Source: UBA4636 sp963650915
GTDB lineage: Bacteria > Bacillota > Clostridia > Christensenellales > Borkfalkiaceae
Direction of reading: 5' to 3'
Assembly: GCA_963650915.1 (NCBI GenBank)
Contig: CAVJMJ010000001.1
Span: 62,001 to 126,000 of the forward strand
DNA: 64,000 nucleotides
Part shown: in pieces, positions 51,311 to 59,987 of the stretch
Layout: each line of letters begins with the position of its first letter
Numbering within the stretch: position 1 is the stretch's first letter
Translations under genes and position numbers: made by a program
Notes under the pieces: model-generated
Seen by the model: only the letters and a program-made list of their open reading frames with translations
Told to the model about the DNA's origin: nothing
Database searches by the model: none

Positions 51311-51535
51311 TTAACGATTATCTATAAGTTTAACGATATCGCCAACGGTAACGATTTTTTGAAGATTGCTTTCTTCAACGGTAACGCCGAATTCGTCTTC
51401 GATCGTCATAACCAATTCGACTATGTCCAAAGAGTCGGCGCCGAGGTCGGCAATTACTTTGCTGTTTTCGGTGATGGTAGATTCGTCTATACCGAGATGT
51501 TCCGCAATTATTTGTCTAACTTTATCGAAAGTCAT
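51311..51535 (-). CDS. acpP: Acyl carrier protein
   Basis: This 74-residue acidic four-helix protein carries fatty-acyl chains on a phosphopantetheine attached to the serine of LGADSLDIVEL (DSL motif, Ser at about residue 34). It starts MTFDKVRQIIAEHLG. A strong AAGGAGG lies 8 nt before the ATG, and its own promoter is at 51562-51590. It is encoded alone between tex and ftsK, not with fab genes. Confidence 0.96.
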   Translation of the reverse strand: MTFDKVRQIIAEHLGIDESTITENSKVIADLGADSLDIVELVMTIEDEFGVTVEESNLQKIVTVGDIVKLIDNR

Positions 51536-51561
51536 GATAATACCTCCTTATGATATTTTTG

Positions 51562-51590
51562 ATTTTATCAAAATTTACCCTTAATGTCAA
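51562..51590 (-). promoter_or_regulatory. Promoter of acp
   Basis: Minus-strand TTGACA (51585-51590, overlapping the tex stop), a 17-nt spacer and TAAAAT (51562-51567). Confidence 0.75.
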
Positions 51591-53761
51591 GCGTTTTTTC
51601 TTTGTGTACGCATTGTAAGAGATATTCTGTTCTTTTTTACGTCGACGCCGAGTACTGTAACGGTAACTATTTGACCGACTTTTAAAACTTCGGAGGGGTG
51701 ACGAACGTAATTATCAGACATTTCGGATATGTGAACGAGTCCGTCCTGATGTACGCCTATATCTATAAACGCACCGAAGTCGATAACGTTTCTTACCGTA
51801 CCCTTTATCTGCATACCGGGTACCAAATCGGAAATACTCATTATATCCGAACGAAGCATGGGCTTGGGAAGGGAATCTCTTACGTCTCTTCCGGGCTTGA
51901 CGAGTTCGTTTAAAATATCGCGAAGGGTGGGGACGCCCAACCCGCAAAGAGCCGCCGTTTTTTCTTCGCCGAATTCTTTGATTTTTTGACCTAATTCGGC
52001 TACTTTACCCTCTTTTACGTCTTCGGGAGTGTAACCGAAGATATCGAGAAGTTTAACCGTCGCCTGATAACTTTCGGGGTGAACGCCGGTGTTGTCGAGA
52101 ACGTCTTTTCCGTCGGGAATACGCAAAAAGCCCGCGCACTGCTCGAAAGCCTTTTCGCCGAGTTTGGGAACCTTCAATAAATCCTTTCTCGTAGAAAATT
52201 TGCCGTTTTCTTCTCTGTATTTGACTATGTTTTTGACTATCGCGCTGTTAAGCCCCGAAACGTAAGACAAAAGTGAGGGACTTGCCGTGTTTAAGTTAAC
52301 GCCTACCTTGTTTACGCAATCTTCCAAAACGCCTTTCAAGACTTCGTCAAGACGAGCCTCGGGCATGTCGTGTTGATATTGACCGACGCCGATGGATTTC
52401 GGATCGATTTTAATAAGTTCGGCAAGAGGATCCTGAAGCCTTCTCGCGATGGAAACGGCGGATCTTTCGGATACGTCGTAGTCGGGGAATTCTTCTGCAC
52501 CGAGTTTTGACGCCGAGTAAACGGATGCGCCCGCTTCGCTTACCACTATATAACTGACTTTGTGGTCGATTAAAGGATTTTTGATAAGTTCGGAAACGAA
52601 AATTTCCGATTCTTTGGAAGCCGTGCCGTTACCAATCGAAATAACGTCGACTTTGTATTTGTTGATAAGATTTATCAAAACCCTCGTCGCTTCCTCTTGT
52701 TTGGACTGCGGAGGGGTGGGATAAACGACGGTTTTATCTAAAACTTTGCCCGTTTCGTCTACGACGGCGATCTTGCAACCCGTTCTGTATGCGGGGTCGA
52801 AACCCATGGTAACAACGTCTTTGACGGGCGGTTGCATAAGCAAGGGTTGAAGGTTGACTTCAAACATCTTTATTGCCTGCTCGTCTGCCGAATCTGTCAA
52901 AACGCCTCTTATTTCACGTTCTATGGAAGGATAAATAAGCCTGTCGTAGCCGTCGCAAACGGCGTCTTTTACGAGGTCGGTGGTAATACTTCCCTCTTTT
53001 ACGTAACCCGCTTGACAAACTCTGTACGCAAAATCTTTGTCGACGGCAACTTTTACGCGCAAAAAGCCTTCCTTTTCGCCACGGTTAAGGGCAAGAATAC
53101 GGTGACTTTTTATTTCGGCAACCGGTTCGGAATAATCGGCGTACATTTCGTAAACGGATGCGCCCTCTTCTTCGGGTTTTACGAGTTTGGAGAAGATTTC
53201 TCCGTTTCTCATGAATATACGGCGAAGTTTTTTTCTTAATTCGGCGTCGTCGGATACTCTTTCGGCGATGATGTCTTCAGCACCCTGAATGGCATCTTTT
53301 TCGTCCTTTACGCCCTTTTCTTCGTCGACGTAAGGTTTGGCAAGGTCGTATACCGTGCCCGTCTTTATTTCTTGCGCCAAAATTACGTCCGCCAAAGGCT
53401 CCAAACCCTTGGAGATTGCAACCGTGGCGCGTGTTTTCTTTTTCTGCTTGTACGGTCTGTAAATATCTTCGACTTCGGTAAGAGTTTCGGCTTTGGAAAG
53501 TGCTTCGACGATTTCGTCGGTAAGTTTGCCTTGCTCTTCGATAGCCGTTTTAACGTCTTCCTTTCTCTTTTCGAGGTTTCTCAAATAATTGAGTCTGTCG
53601 CTTAATTCCCTCAAAACCTGATCGTCTATGTGACCGGTTAACTCTTTACGATAACGAGCGATGAAAGGAATCGTATTCCCGTCGTCTAATAGTTGTACGA
53701 TGTTTTTTGCATGTTCGGGGCGAAGGTTAAACTCGCCCGTAATTCTTTCAAGAACGTCCAT
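51587..53761 (-). CDS. tex: Tex-family RNA-binding transcription accessory protein
   Basis: This 724-residue protein has the complete Tex order: helical N-terminus with IPFIARYRKELTG, YqgF/RNase H-like domain starting MGFDPAYRTGCKIAVVDETG (about 325-345), helix-hairpin-helix region (NTASPSLLSYVSGL... LLKVPKLGEKAFEQCAGFL) and a C-terminal S1 domain (GMQIKGTVRNVIDFGAFIDIG). Tex proteins bind RNA and act with the transcription/translation machinery. GAGAG precedes the ATG. It is about 120 bp downstream of the glycogen cluster and may be a separate unit. Confidence 0.95.
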   Translation of the reverse strand: MDVLERITGEFNLRPEHAKNIVQLLDDGNTIPFIARYRKELTGHIDDQVLRELSDRLNYLRNLEKRKEDVKTAIEEQGKLTDEIVEALSKAETLTEVEDIYRPYKQKKKTRATVAISKGLEPLADVILAQEIKTGTVYDLAKPYVDEEKGVKDEKDAIQGAEDIIAERVSDDAELRKKLRRIFMRNGEIFSKLVKPEEEGASVYEMYADYSEPVAEIKSHRILALNRGEKEGFLRVKVAVDKDFAYRVCQAGYVKEGSITTDLVKDAVCDGYDRLIYPSIEREIRGVLTDSADEQAIKMFEVNLQPLLMQPPVKDVVTMGFDPAYRTGCKIAVVDETGKVLDKTVVYPTPPQSKQEEATRVLINLINKYKVDVISIGNGTASKESEIFVSELIKNPLIDHKVSYIVVSEAGASVYSASKLGAEEFPDYDVSERSAVSIARRLQDPLAELIKIDPKSIGVGQYQHDMPEARLDEVLKGVLEDCVNKVGVNLNTASPSLLSYVSGLNSAIVKNIVKYREENGKFSTRKDLLKVPKLGEKAFEQCAGFLRIPDGKDVLDNTGVHPESYQATVKLLDIFGYTPEDVKEGKVAELGQKIKEFGEEKTAALCGLGVPTLRDILNELVKPGRDVRDSLPKPMLRSDIMSISDLVPGMQIKGTVRNVIDFGAFIDIGVHQDGLVHISEMSDNYVRHPSEVLKVGQIVTVTVLGVDVKKNRISLTMRTQRKNA

Positions 53762-53847
53762 TTTTACTCTCTCTTTGTTAGGATAATTTAGGTGCGCGCC
53801 CCGTATTTTTTTGCGCTCGGGTTGTCTCTTTACTTATATTACAAACG

Positions 53848-53882
53848 GAAAAGTCCGCTTATAGGTCGATTATCGGCGTTTT
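53848..53882 (-). repeat. Dispersed element, copy 11
   Basis: Minus-strand CGCCGATAATCGACCTATAA then GCGGACTTTTCC, beginning right at the stop of the GH13 gene, same orientation. Confidence 0.8.
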
Positions 53883-55672
53883 TATTCAATCTGCTTTAAG
53901 ATCGCGACGCTAAACGGCGGAAGGGTTATTTCGGTTACGACAGGCAAATCGTCTCGAATAAGATTTACGAGCGGAGACGAAAATTTTATGGTTACGTCGG
54001 TAAAGTGAACGGACGACGCAACGATTATTCTCGTATCGTCGTTTACCCTTTCGTAAACTATCACGCCCTTAGTATGATACAACAAATTAAACTCTCCGTC
54101 AATAAAAACGGGGTGTTTTCTCAAAACCGAAAGTTTTTTAAAGAAATTCAGATATTCAATATCTTCCTCTCCCCACGGAAAACAACGCCTGTTATAAGGA
54201 TCGAGGTCGCCTGTTAAACCGACTTCGTCGCCGTAATAAACAGAAGGGCTTCCGTACGCCGTAAAAAGTAAGGCGTATGCGATGCGGGCAAGTTTTTTGC
54301 CGTTTTCGACTTCTTCTTCGGACAAAACGACATCTTTAAGTTTGTCTTTGTCGGTTACGATTTCCTTTCTTCCGAGGTTGTTTATTATCCTTACCGTATC
54401 GTGCGTAGATAAAATATTCATAAGATTATCGAGCGCGGTTTTGGGATAATTGTTTTTTTGCGTTTGAAAAACGTGGGTAAGATAGTCTGTTTTTTTATTT
54501 ATTAAAAAGTCGCATATGCCGTCTTTGAGCTGATAATTCATTACGGAATCGAGTTCGTTTCCCAAAAAGTATTTGCGCCTTACGCCGTAAGCCGTTTTGT
54601 TGGTTGCGTCCTCCCATACCTCGCCTATAACCACGGCACCGTAATTTTTTGCAACCTTTCTTATTTTTTCGACGAATTCGTCGGTAAGCTCGTCTACGAC
54701 GTCGAGCCTGACACCTTTAAAGCCCATTTTAAAGTAATGTGGCAAAACCTCGTCGAGTATAAAATTTTGAAAGGATTTTGAATTCTTTTTTACGGAAGGA
54801 AGGCTGGAAAAGTTCCACCAACTCGAATACCCGTCGGGGTAATCGTAAAACTCGTACCAATCGTAATAGGGGGATTTTTTAGAGTTATACGCCCCTACCG
54901 AATCGTAATTTAAGTACCTGTTAAAATACTTGCTATCCGCCCCCGTGTGATTGTAAACGCCGTCGAAAACGAAGGATATACCGCGTTTTTCGCCCTCTTT
55001 GAGCATGTTTTTAAGGTCGTCTTCCGATCCTAAAAGAGGGTCGACTTTCATATAATCGCCGGTATCGTAGCGGTGGGAGGAAAAGGCTTTAACGATGGGG
55101 TTAAGATATACCGTGCCGACGCCTAATTCTTTAAGATAGTCCAATTTTTCGGTAATTCCTTTAAAGTCACCGCCGAAAAACTCGTTGTTTAAAATTTGCC
55201 CGTCCTCGTTTCTGTAGGTCGGCGTAGCCCCCCAGTCCTTACATAAAATTTTGCCTTTCTTGACTTCGGCGTTTCCGCCCCTGTAAAATCTGTCCGGGAA
55301 AATTTGGTAAATGACCGTTCCCTTTAAAAGGTCGGGCGTTTCATATCCCCTTTTTGTTACGGTAAGTTGAAAATCACGATAACAATTAAAACTTTGTTTG
55401 ACTGCCGACAAATCGTAATCGGCACCGTATAAGTCGTTTTCCGTTTCAAAATGGTAGAAATACAATCCGATTTTCCCTTTAAAGGGTACGAAAAAGTTAC
55501 CCGACGACTCGTCATAAGTCATTGAGTAACGTTCGTAACCGTCACCGTCTCTTAAAATGAGCAAATTAACCCGTTTTGCGTCGGATTTGACGGATATAAT
55601 AACTTCTTCCTCTTCTTGTACTGCGCCCGCTATAGACTTAAAGTCTTTTTCAACGGGATTAAATATAAACAT
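53882..55672 (-). CDS. GH13 alpha-amylase family protein (neopullulanase/cyclomaltodextrinase-like)
   Basis: This 596-residue glycoside hydrolase is predicted to cleave alpha-1,4 (and perhaps alpha-1,6) links in maltodextrins or pullulan. The N-terminal beta domain (about 1-110) is followed by VIYQIFPDRFYRG, the four GH13 regions DGVYNHTG, GVRLDVVDE (nucleophile Asp), IGEVWED (acid/base Glu) and LSTHDTVR, and a C-terminal beta domain. There is no signal peptide, so it works in the cytoplasm on glycogen or imported dextrins. It follows glgP in the same direction. Confidence 0.9.
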   Translation of the reverse strand: MFIFNPVEKDFKSIAGAVQEEEEVIISVKSDAKRVNLLILRDGDGYERYSMTYDESSGNFFVPFKGKIGLYFYHFETENDLYGADYDLSAVKQSFNCYRDFQLTVTKRGYETPDLLKGTVIYQIFPDRFYRGGNAEVKKGKILCKDWGATPTYRNEDGQILNNEFFGGDFKGITEKLDYLKELGVGTVYLNPIVKAFSSHRYDTGDYMKVDPLLGSEDDLKNMLKEGEKRGISFVFDGVYNHTGADSKYFNRYLNYDSVGAYNSKKSPYYDWYEFYDYPDGYSSWWNFSSLPSVKKNSKSFQNFILDEVLPHYFKMGFKGVRLDVVDELTDEFVEKIRKVAKNYGAVVIGEVWEDATNKTAYGVRRKYFLGNELDSVMNYQLKDGICDFLINKKTDYLTHVFQTQKNNYPKTALDNLMNILSTHDTVRIINNLGRKEIVTDKDKLKDVVLSEEEVENGKKLARIAYALLFTAYGSPSVYYGDEVGLTGDLDPYNRRCFPWGEEDIEYLNFFKKLSVLRKHPVFIDGEFNLLYHTKGVIVYERVNDDTRIIVASSVHFTDVTIKFSSPLVNLIRDDLPVVTEITLPPFSVAILKQIE

Positions 55673-55703
55673 CAGTGATTTATTTTATAACGTGGTAACT
55701 ATT

Positions 55704-55735
55704 GCCTATAAGGGCAAAAATGCCCCTATAGGTCG
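55704..55735 (-). promoter_or_regulatory. Stem-loop between glgP and the GH13 gene
   Basis: CCTATAAGGGCA-AAAA-TGCCCCTATAGG, a 12-bp stem with one mismatch whose right arm is part of a dispersed-element copy. There is no T-run on the minus strand, so it is probably an intercistronic processing or stability element. Confidence 0.6.
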
Positions 55736-55745
55736 ATTATTTGAC
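55719..55745 (-). repeat. Dispersed element, copy 12
   Basis: Minus-strand CAAATAATCGACCTATAGGG then GCATTTTTG, starting at the glgP stop, same orientation. Confidence 0.75.
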
Positions 55746-58201
55746 TATTTTGATTGCTTGTCCGAGACGGTTTTACTCGTAACTTGTTTTAAATTCCAAA
55801 TATTGTCGGCGTATTCGCGTATCGATCTGTCGGCGGAGAAGAACCCTGCTTTTGAGATATTTATCAAAGATTTTTTATTCCAAGACTCGCGGTCGAGGTA
55901 ATCTTTATCGATTCTTTCCTTTGTTTCGAGATAAGAACCGAAGTCGGCAAGGCACATATAAGGATCCGCAACGGGAGAATTCGTAGTAAAGTATTGAGCG
56001 AACATATCGAAACTTACGCCCGAATATCCCTTTCTTAAAGACTGAATAATGCGGTAAATTTTTTGATTGTTTTTATAATAAGAAACCGCATCGTAACCGG
56101 TCGCCCACAAATTTTCCACTTCTTTGGAACGTAAACCGAAGATGTAAATATTGTCGTCACCGACGAGTTCGTGCATTTCCACGTTTGCGCCGTCTTCGGT
56201 GCCGATGGTCAATGCGCCGTTTATCATGAACTTCATGTTACCCGTTCCGCTCGCCTCTTTGCCTGCAAGAGAAATTTGTTCGGACAGTTCCGTTGCCGGC
56301 ATTAAAGTTTCGGCAATCGTGACCGAATAGTCTTCCATATAAACGACTTTCAATTTTTCTCTTATCTTGGGGTTGGGGTTGTTGTTTATATCGTCGGCAA
56401 GGCAACATATAAGTTTGATTATTTCCTTAGCCATGTAATACCCGGGTGCGGCTTTTGCGCCGAAAACGAAGGTTTTGGGGAGCATTTCTTTATCGGGGTC
56501 GGCTTTTAATTCTTCGTAAAGGTGTATGATGTACATAACGTTTAAAAGTTGGCGTTTGTACTCGTGCATACGTTTTGCCTGTACGTCGAAAAGGGAATTG
56601 GTATCTACTATAATGCCGTTTCTTTCGGCTATCATTTTTGCAAGTTGTTCTTTTTTAATGCGTTTTATCGCTTCCAACCTGCCCAAAACCGTCTTATCGT
56701 CTTTATATTTTAAAAAGTCGCTAAGTTTTGACGCGTCGTGAACGAATCCGTCTCCTATACAATCGGTTATAAGGGCGGAAAGTTCGGGATTGGACTGGCA
56801 AAGCCATCTTCTGTACGCTATGCCGTTCGTTACGTTTAAAAACTTATCGGGAGTATCGATATAAAAATCTTTAAAGATGGTTTGTTTTATAATTTCGCTG
56901 TGGAGTGCCGAAACGCCGTTCACTTTGTGCGAACCTATAACCGACAGATTAGCCATTTTGACCTTTCCGTAAGACATAACCGACATTCTTTCGATTTTTT
57001 CCCAATCGCCGGGGTATTTGTTCCAAAGATATTCGCAATAACGGCGGTTGATTTCTTTAATAATCGAGTATATCCTCGGCAATCTTCTTTCAATCAAATC
57101 TTCGTTCCAGGTTTCGAGTGCTTCGGGTAAAACGGTATGGTTGGTGTATGCGATGATTTTTGTAGTCATCTCCCAAGCCTTATCCCAAGAATACCCGTGT
57201 TCGTCGACTAAAAGCCTCATAAGTTCGGGAACGGACAAAGCGGGGTGGGTGTCGTTAAGGTGAATGGCTACCTTATCGGGCAAATTGTCGTAAGTGCCGT
57301 AGCGGTAATAATGATCTGCCAAAATGTTTTGCAAAGATGCCGAAACGAGCAAATATTGCTGTTTGAGCCTTAACGCCTTACCCTCGAAATGGTTGTCGGA
57401 AGGGTATAAAACTTTGGTTATAAGTTCGGCTTCGTTGTTTTCTTTCATGCAACGCATATAGTCCCCTTGCGAGAAAAGGTGCATGTCGAAAGTTTTGGTG
57501 GAACGTGCCGCCCAAAGCCTTAAAAGAGAAACTGCTTCGCTGTCTTTGCCGGAAATCATCATGTCGTAAGGAACGGCTTCGACTTCTTCGTAATCGACGT
57601 GGTTTACTTTAAGCCCGTTATCCGTCCATTCTTCCTCTATTCTGCCGTCGAATCTTACTTTAAAAGCCTTGTCCGATCTGCGGTTAAGCCATACTTCACC
57701 CCCCGGGAGCCAATCGTCGGGGAGTTCCATCTGCCATCCGTCTACGATTTTTTGCTTAAACAAACCGTATTCGTAGCGTATGGAAAAGCCGTATGCGGGA
57801 TAATTTTGACTTGCCAAACCGTCCATATAACAGGCGGCAAGTCTTCCCAAACCGCCGTTGCCGAGCCCTGCGTCGGGTTCGAGTTCGTAAAGTTCGTCAA
57901 GAGTTACGCCGAAACTTTTCAATGCTTCGGAAAGACAGCCTTCGAGATTGAGATTGTAAACGTTGTTTTTTAAAGACCTGCCGAGTAAAAACTCCATGCA
58001 AAGATAATATACCTTTTTGGAATGGTCTTTTTTGGTTACTTCGTGATACCTTTGACGTTTTTCGAGTAATATATCCTTAACGGTCAAAACTACGGCTTTG
58101 TACAAAGTATCGTGGGTGCATTCGTTTTCTTCAACCCCGTAGAATTTATTGAGTTTGCCTTTTATGAGTTCGTGCATTTTGTTTGCGGTGTATTTTTCCA
58201 T
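55745..58201 (-). CDS. glgP: Glycogen/starch phosphorylase
   Basis: This 818-residue PLP enzyme releases glucose-1-phosphate from glycogen. It has LEPDAGLGNGGLGRLAACYMDG near residue 100, YEYGLFKQ, and the PLP-site block EASGTGNMKFMINGALTIGT with the Schiff-base lysine. Length is normal. GGAAG precedes the ATG. DNGLKVNH is encoded by half a dispersed element (57611-57622). It is the fifth gene of the glycogen cluster. Confidence 0.96.
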   Translation of the reverse strand: MEKYTANKMHELIKGKLNKFYGVEENECTHDTLYKAVVLTVKDILLEKRQRYHEVTKKDHSKKVYYLCMEFLLGRSLKNNVYNLNLEGCLSEALKSFGVTLDELYELEPDAGLGNGGLGRLAACYMDGLASQNYPAYGFSIRYEYGLFKQKIVDGWQMELPDDWLPGGEVWLNRRSDKAFKVRFDGRIEEEWTDNGLKVNHVDYEEVEAVPYDMMISGKDSEAVSLLRLWAARSTKTFDMHLFSQGDYMRCMKENNEAELITKVLYPSDNHFEGKALRLKQQYLLVSASLQNILADHYYRYGTYDNLPDKVAIHLNDTHPALSVPELMRLLVDEHGYSWDKAWEMTTKIIAYTNHTVLPEALETWNEDLIERRLPRIYSIIKEINRRYCEYLWNKYPGDWEKIERMSVMSYGKVKMANLSVIGSHKVNGVSALHSEIIKQTIFKDFYIDTPDKFLNVTNGIAYRRWLCQSNPELSALITDCIGDGFVHDASKLSDFLKYKDDKTVLGRLEAIKRIKKEQLAKMIAERNGIIVDTNSLFDVQAKRMHEYKRQLLNVMYIIHLYEELKADPDKEMLPKTFVFGAKAAPGYYMAKEIIKLICCLADDINNNPNPKIREKLKVVYMEDYSVTIAETLMPATELSEQISLAGKEASGTGNMKFMINGALTIGTEDGANVEMHELVGDDNIYIFGLRSKEVENLWATGYDAVSYYKNNQKIYRIIQSLRKGYSGVSFDMFAQYFTTNSPVADPYMCLADFGSYLETKERIDKDYLDRESWNKKSLINISKAGFFSADRSIREYADNIWNLKQVTSKTVSDKQSK

Positions 58202-58307
58202 AATAACTTCCTGTTCGCAATAATTTATTTAATCGATTATACAAGTCTAACACACCTTCACGAACCGACTTTTTGATTTTTACTCGCCGTGAAGATGTAT
58301 CTTTCGT

Positions 58308-59927
58308 TTATTTTAAAAGTTCCGAATACAAATTTTCGTATTCAACGGCGGACTTATCCCAACTAAAATCGGTCGTCATCGCCTCGTGTACGATTTTATC
58401 GAAAGTTTTTTTATCTTTAAATGTTTCTACGGCGTCGACGATTACGTTGAACATGCCTTCGGCGTTGTAATCGTTAAAACCGAAACCGTTACCGGATTTT
58501 CTCGTTTCGTTGAAAGGAATTATAGTATCTTTAAGACCGCCCGTTCTTCTGACGATAGGCACTGCGCCGTAACGCGCCGCTATCATTTGAGACAGTCCGC
58601 AAGGTTCGGATTTCGACGGCATCAAGAACAAGTCCGCCCCCGAATAAAGTTTTGAAGACATATCTTTGTTATAGGCAATTATTGCCCTCATTTTGCCTTC
58701 GTAAACTTCCGACATATACTTAAAATAATTTTCGTATTCCTTGTCGCCCTTGCCGAGTATAACAAGTTGCACGTCGAGGGAAAGAATTTTTTCGAGAACG
58801 GCTTTTACGAGATCAAGCCCCTTGTGTGAAACAAGCCTCGAAATCATGGCTATAACGGGTACGTTTTCTTTTTGATTTAGCCCGAGAAGTTTTTGAAGTT
58901 CCTTTTTGCAAACGGCTTTACCGGACAAATCGCCTGCCGAATAATTTTTGAAAAGGGCTTCGTCGGTTTCGGGGTCGAAAGATTTTTCGTCGATGCCGTT
59001 TACGATACCCGTCAGTTTATATTCGGCGTCTCTTACGGCGTATTCAAGCCCGCAAGCGTATTCGGGCGATAAAATTTCTTTGGCGTAAGTCGTGCTTACC
59101 GTAGAAACTTTATCGGCAAAGACGAGTGCGCCCTTCATAAGGTTTATTCCGCCGTTGTAATCCATTGCGGGTAAGTATGAATAATCAAGCCCGAAAAGTT
59201 CGGTTATCTCGTCGTGAGAGTATTTGCCCTGATACTCGATGTTGTGTATGGTAAATAAGGTTTTAATGCCGTTATATAACGGATTGTCCTTATAAATCGT
59301 CTTTAGATAAACTATCGCAAGTGCGGATTGCCAATCGTGGCAGTGCATTACGTCGGGATAATAGTTTAAATGCGACATTGCCTCTAACACCGCGCGGGAG
59401 AAAAAGGCAAATCTTTCGCCGTCGTCGTAATAGCCGTATAAATTATCGCGCTTAAAATAGTATTCGTTGTCTATAAAATAGAATGTTACGTTTTTACGCT
59501 TGTAGTAGAAAAGCCCGCAATACTGATTACGCCAACCGACGGGTACGTTGAAGTTGGTAACGTAAGTCAAGTGGGTTTTAAAACCTTGTTCCATTGCTCC
59601 GTAAAGGGGCAAAATTACCCTTACGTCGAGATTGCCGTTTTTGGAAAGGGCAACGGGAAGAGAGCCTAATACGTCGGCAAGACCGCCCGTTTTTATAAAA
59701 GGCGTGGCTTCGGAACCGACCATAAGAACTGAAGGTTTTCTTTCAACCGTAAAAGTCAAAGGCTTTAAAGTTTCTTTAACCGTTTTCGTTTCTTTAGCTG
59801 CCTTTGTTTCTTTAACTGCCTTTGTTTCTTTAACTGCCTTTGTTTCTTTAACTGCCTTTATTTCTTTAATCGGCTTTTCTTTTTCGACCGTTTTTTTGGT
59901 CGTACTGCTTTTCTTTTTTTCGCTCAT
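58308..59927 (-). CDS. glgA: Glycogen synthase with N-terminal hexapeptide-repeat extension
   Basis: This 539-residue GT5 synthase uses ADP-glucose to lengthen alpha-1,4-glucan. The catalytic part starts at about residue 66 with VLMVGSEATPFIKTGGLADVLG (KxGGL substrate site) and has the C-terminal SKSEPCGLSQMIAARYGAVP block with the catalytic Glu. GlgA normally begins at that point; here about 64 extra residues precede it, containing five to six copies of KAVKET (an 18-bp DNA repeat). This tail is highly charged and probably a flexible or coiled-coil tether. GGAG precedes the ATG at 59927. Confidence 0.95.
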   Translation of the reverse strand: MSEKKKSSTTKKTVEKEKPIKEIKAVKETKAVKETKAVKETKAAKETKTVKETLKPLTFTVERKPSVLMVGSEATPFIKTGGLADVLGSLPVALSKNGNLDVRVILPLYGAMEQGFKTHLTYVTNFNVPVGWRNQYCGLFYYKRKNVTFYFIDNEYYFKRDNLYGYYDDGERFAFFSRAVLEAMSHLNYYPDVMHCHDWQSALAIVYLKTIYKDNPLYNGIKTLFTIHNIEYQGKYSHDEITELFGLDYSYLPAMDYNGGINLMKGALVFADKVSTVSTTYAKEILSPEYACGLEYAVRDAEYKLTGIVNGIDEKSFDPETDEALFKNYSAGDLSGKAVCKKELQKLLGLNQKENVPVIAMISRLVSHKGLDLVKAVLEKILSLDVQLVILGKGDKEYENYFKYMSEVYEGKMRAIIAYNKDMSSKLYSGADLFLMPSKSEPCGLSQMIAARYGAVPIVRRTGGLKDTIIPFNETRKSGNGFGFNDYNAEGMFNVIVDAVETFKDKKTFDKIVHEAMTTDFSWDKSAVEYENLYSELLK

Positions 59928-59941
59928 TCTGTCTCCTTTTT

Positions 59942-59972
59942 AGTCAATAACCGACCTATAGGGCGGTTTTTT
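59942..59972 (+). repeat. Dispersed element, copy 13
   Basis: GTCAATAACCGACCTATAGG then GCGGTTTTTTAT, between glgD and glgA, opposite to the genes. Confidence 0.75.
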
Positions 59973-59987
59973 ATAAAAATCAAACGA

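Noticed and set aside
4764..59972. Dispersed element as an insertion sequence or MITE
   Set aside because: No target-site duplications or longer ends were seen; copies are short, embedded in genes without disrupting frames, and have graded variants.
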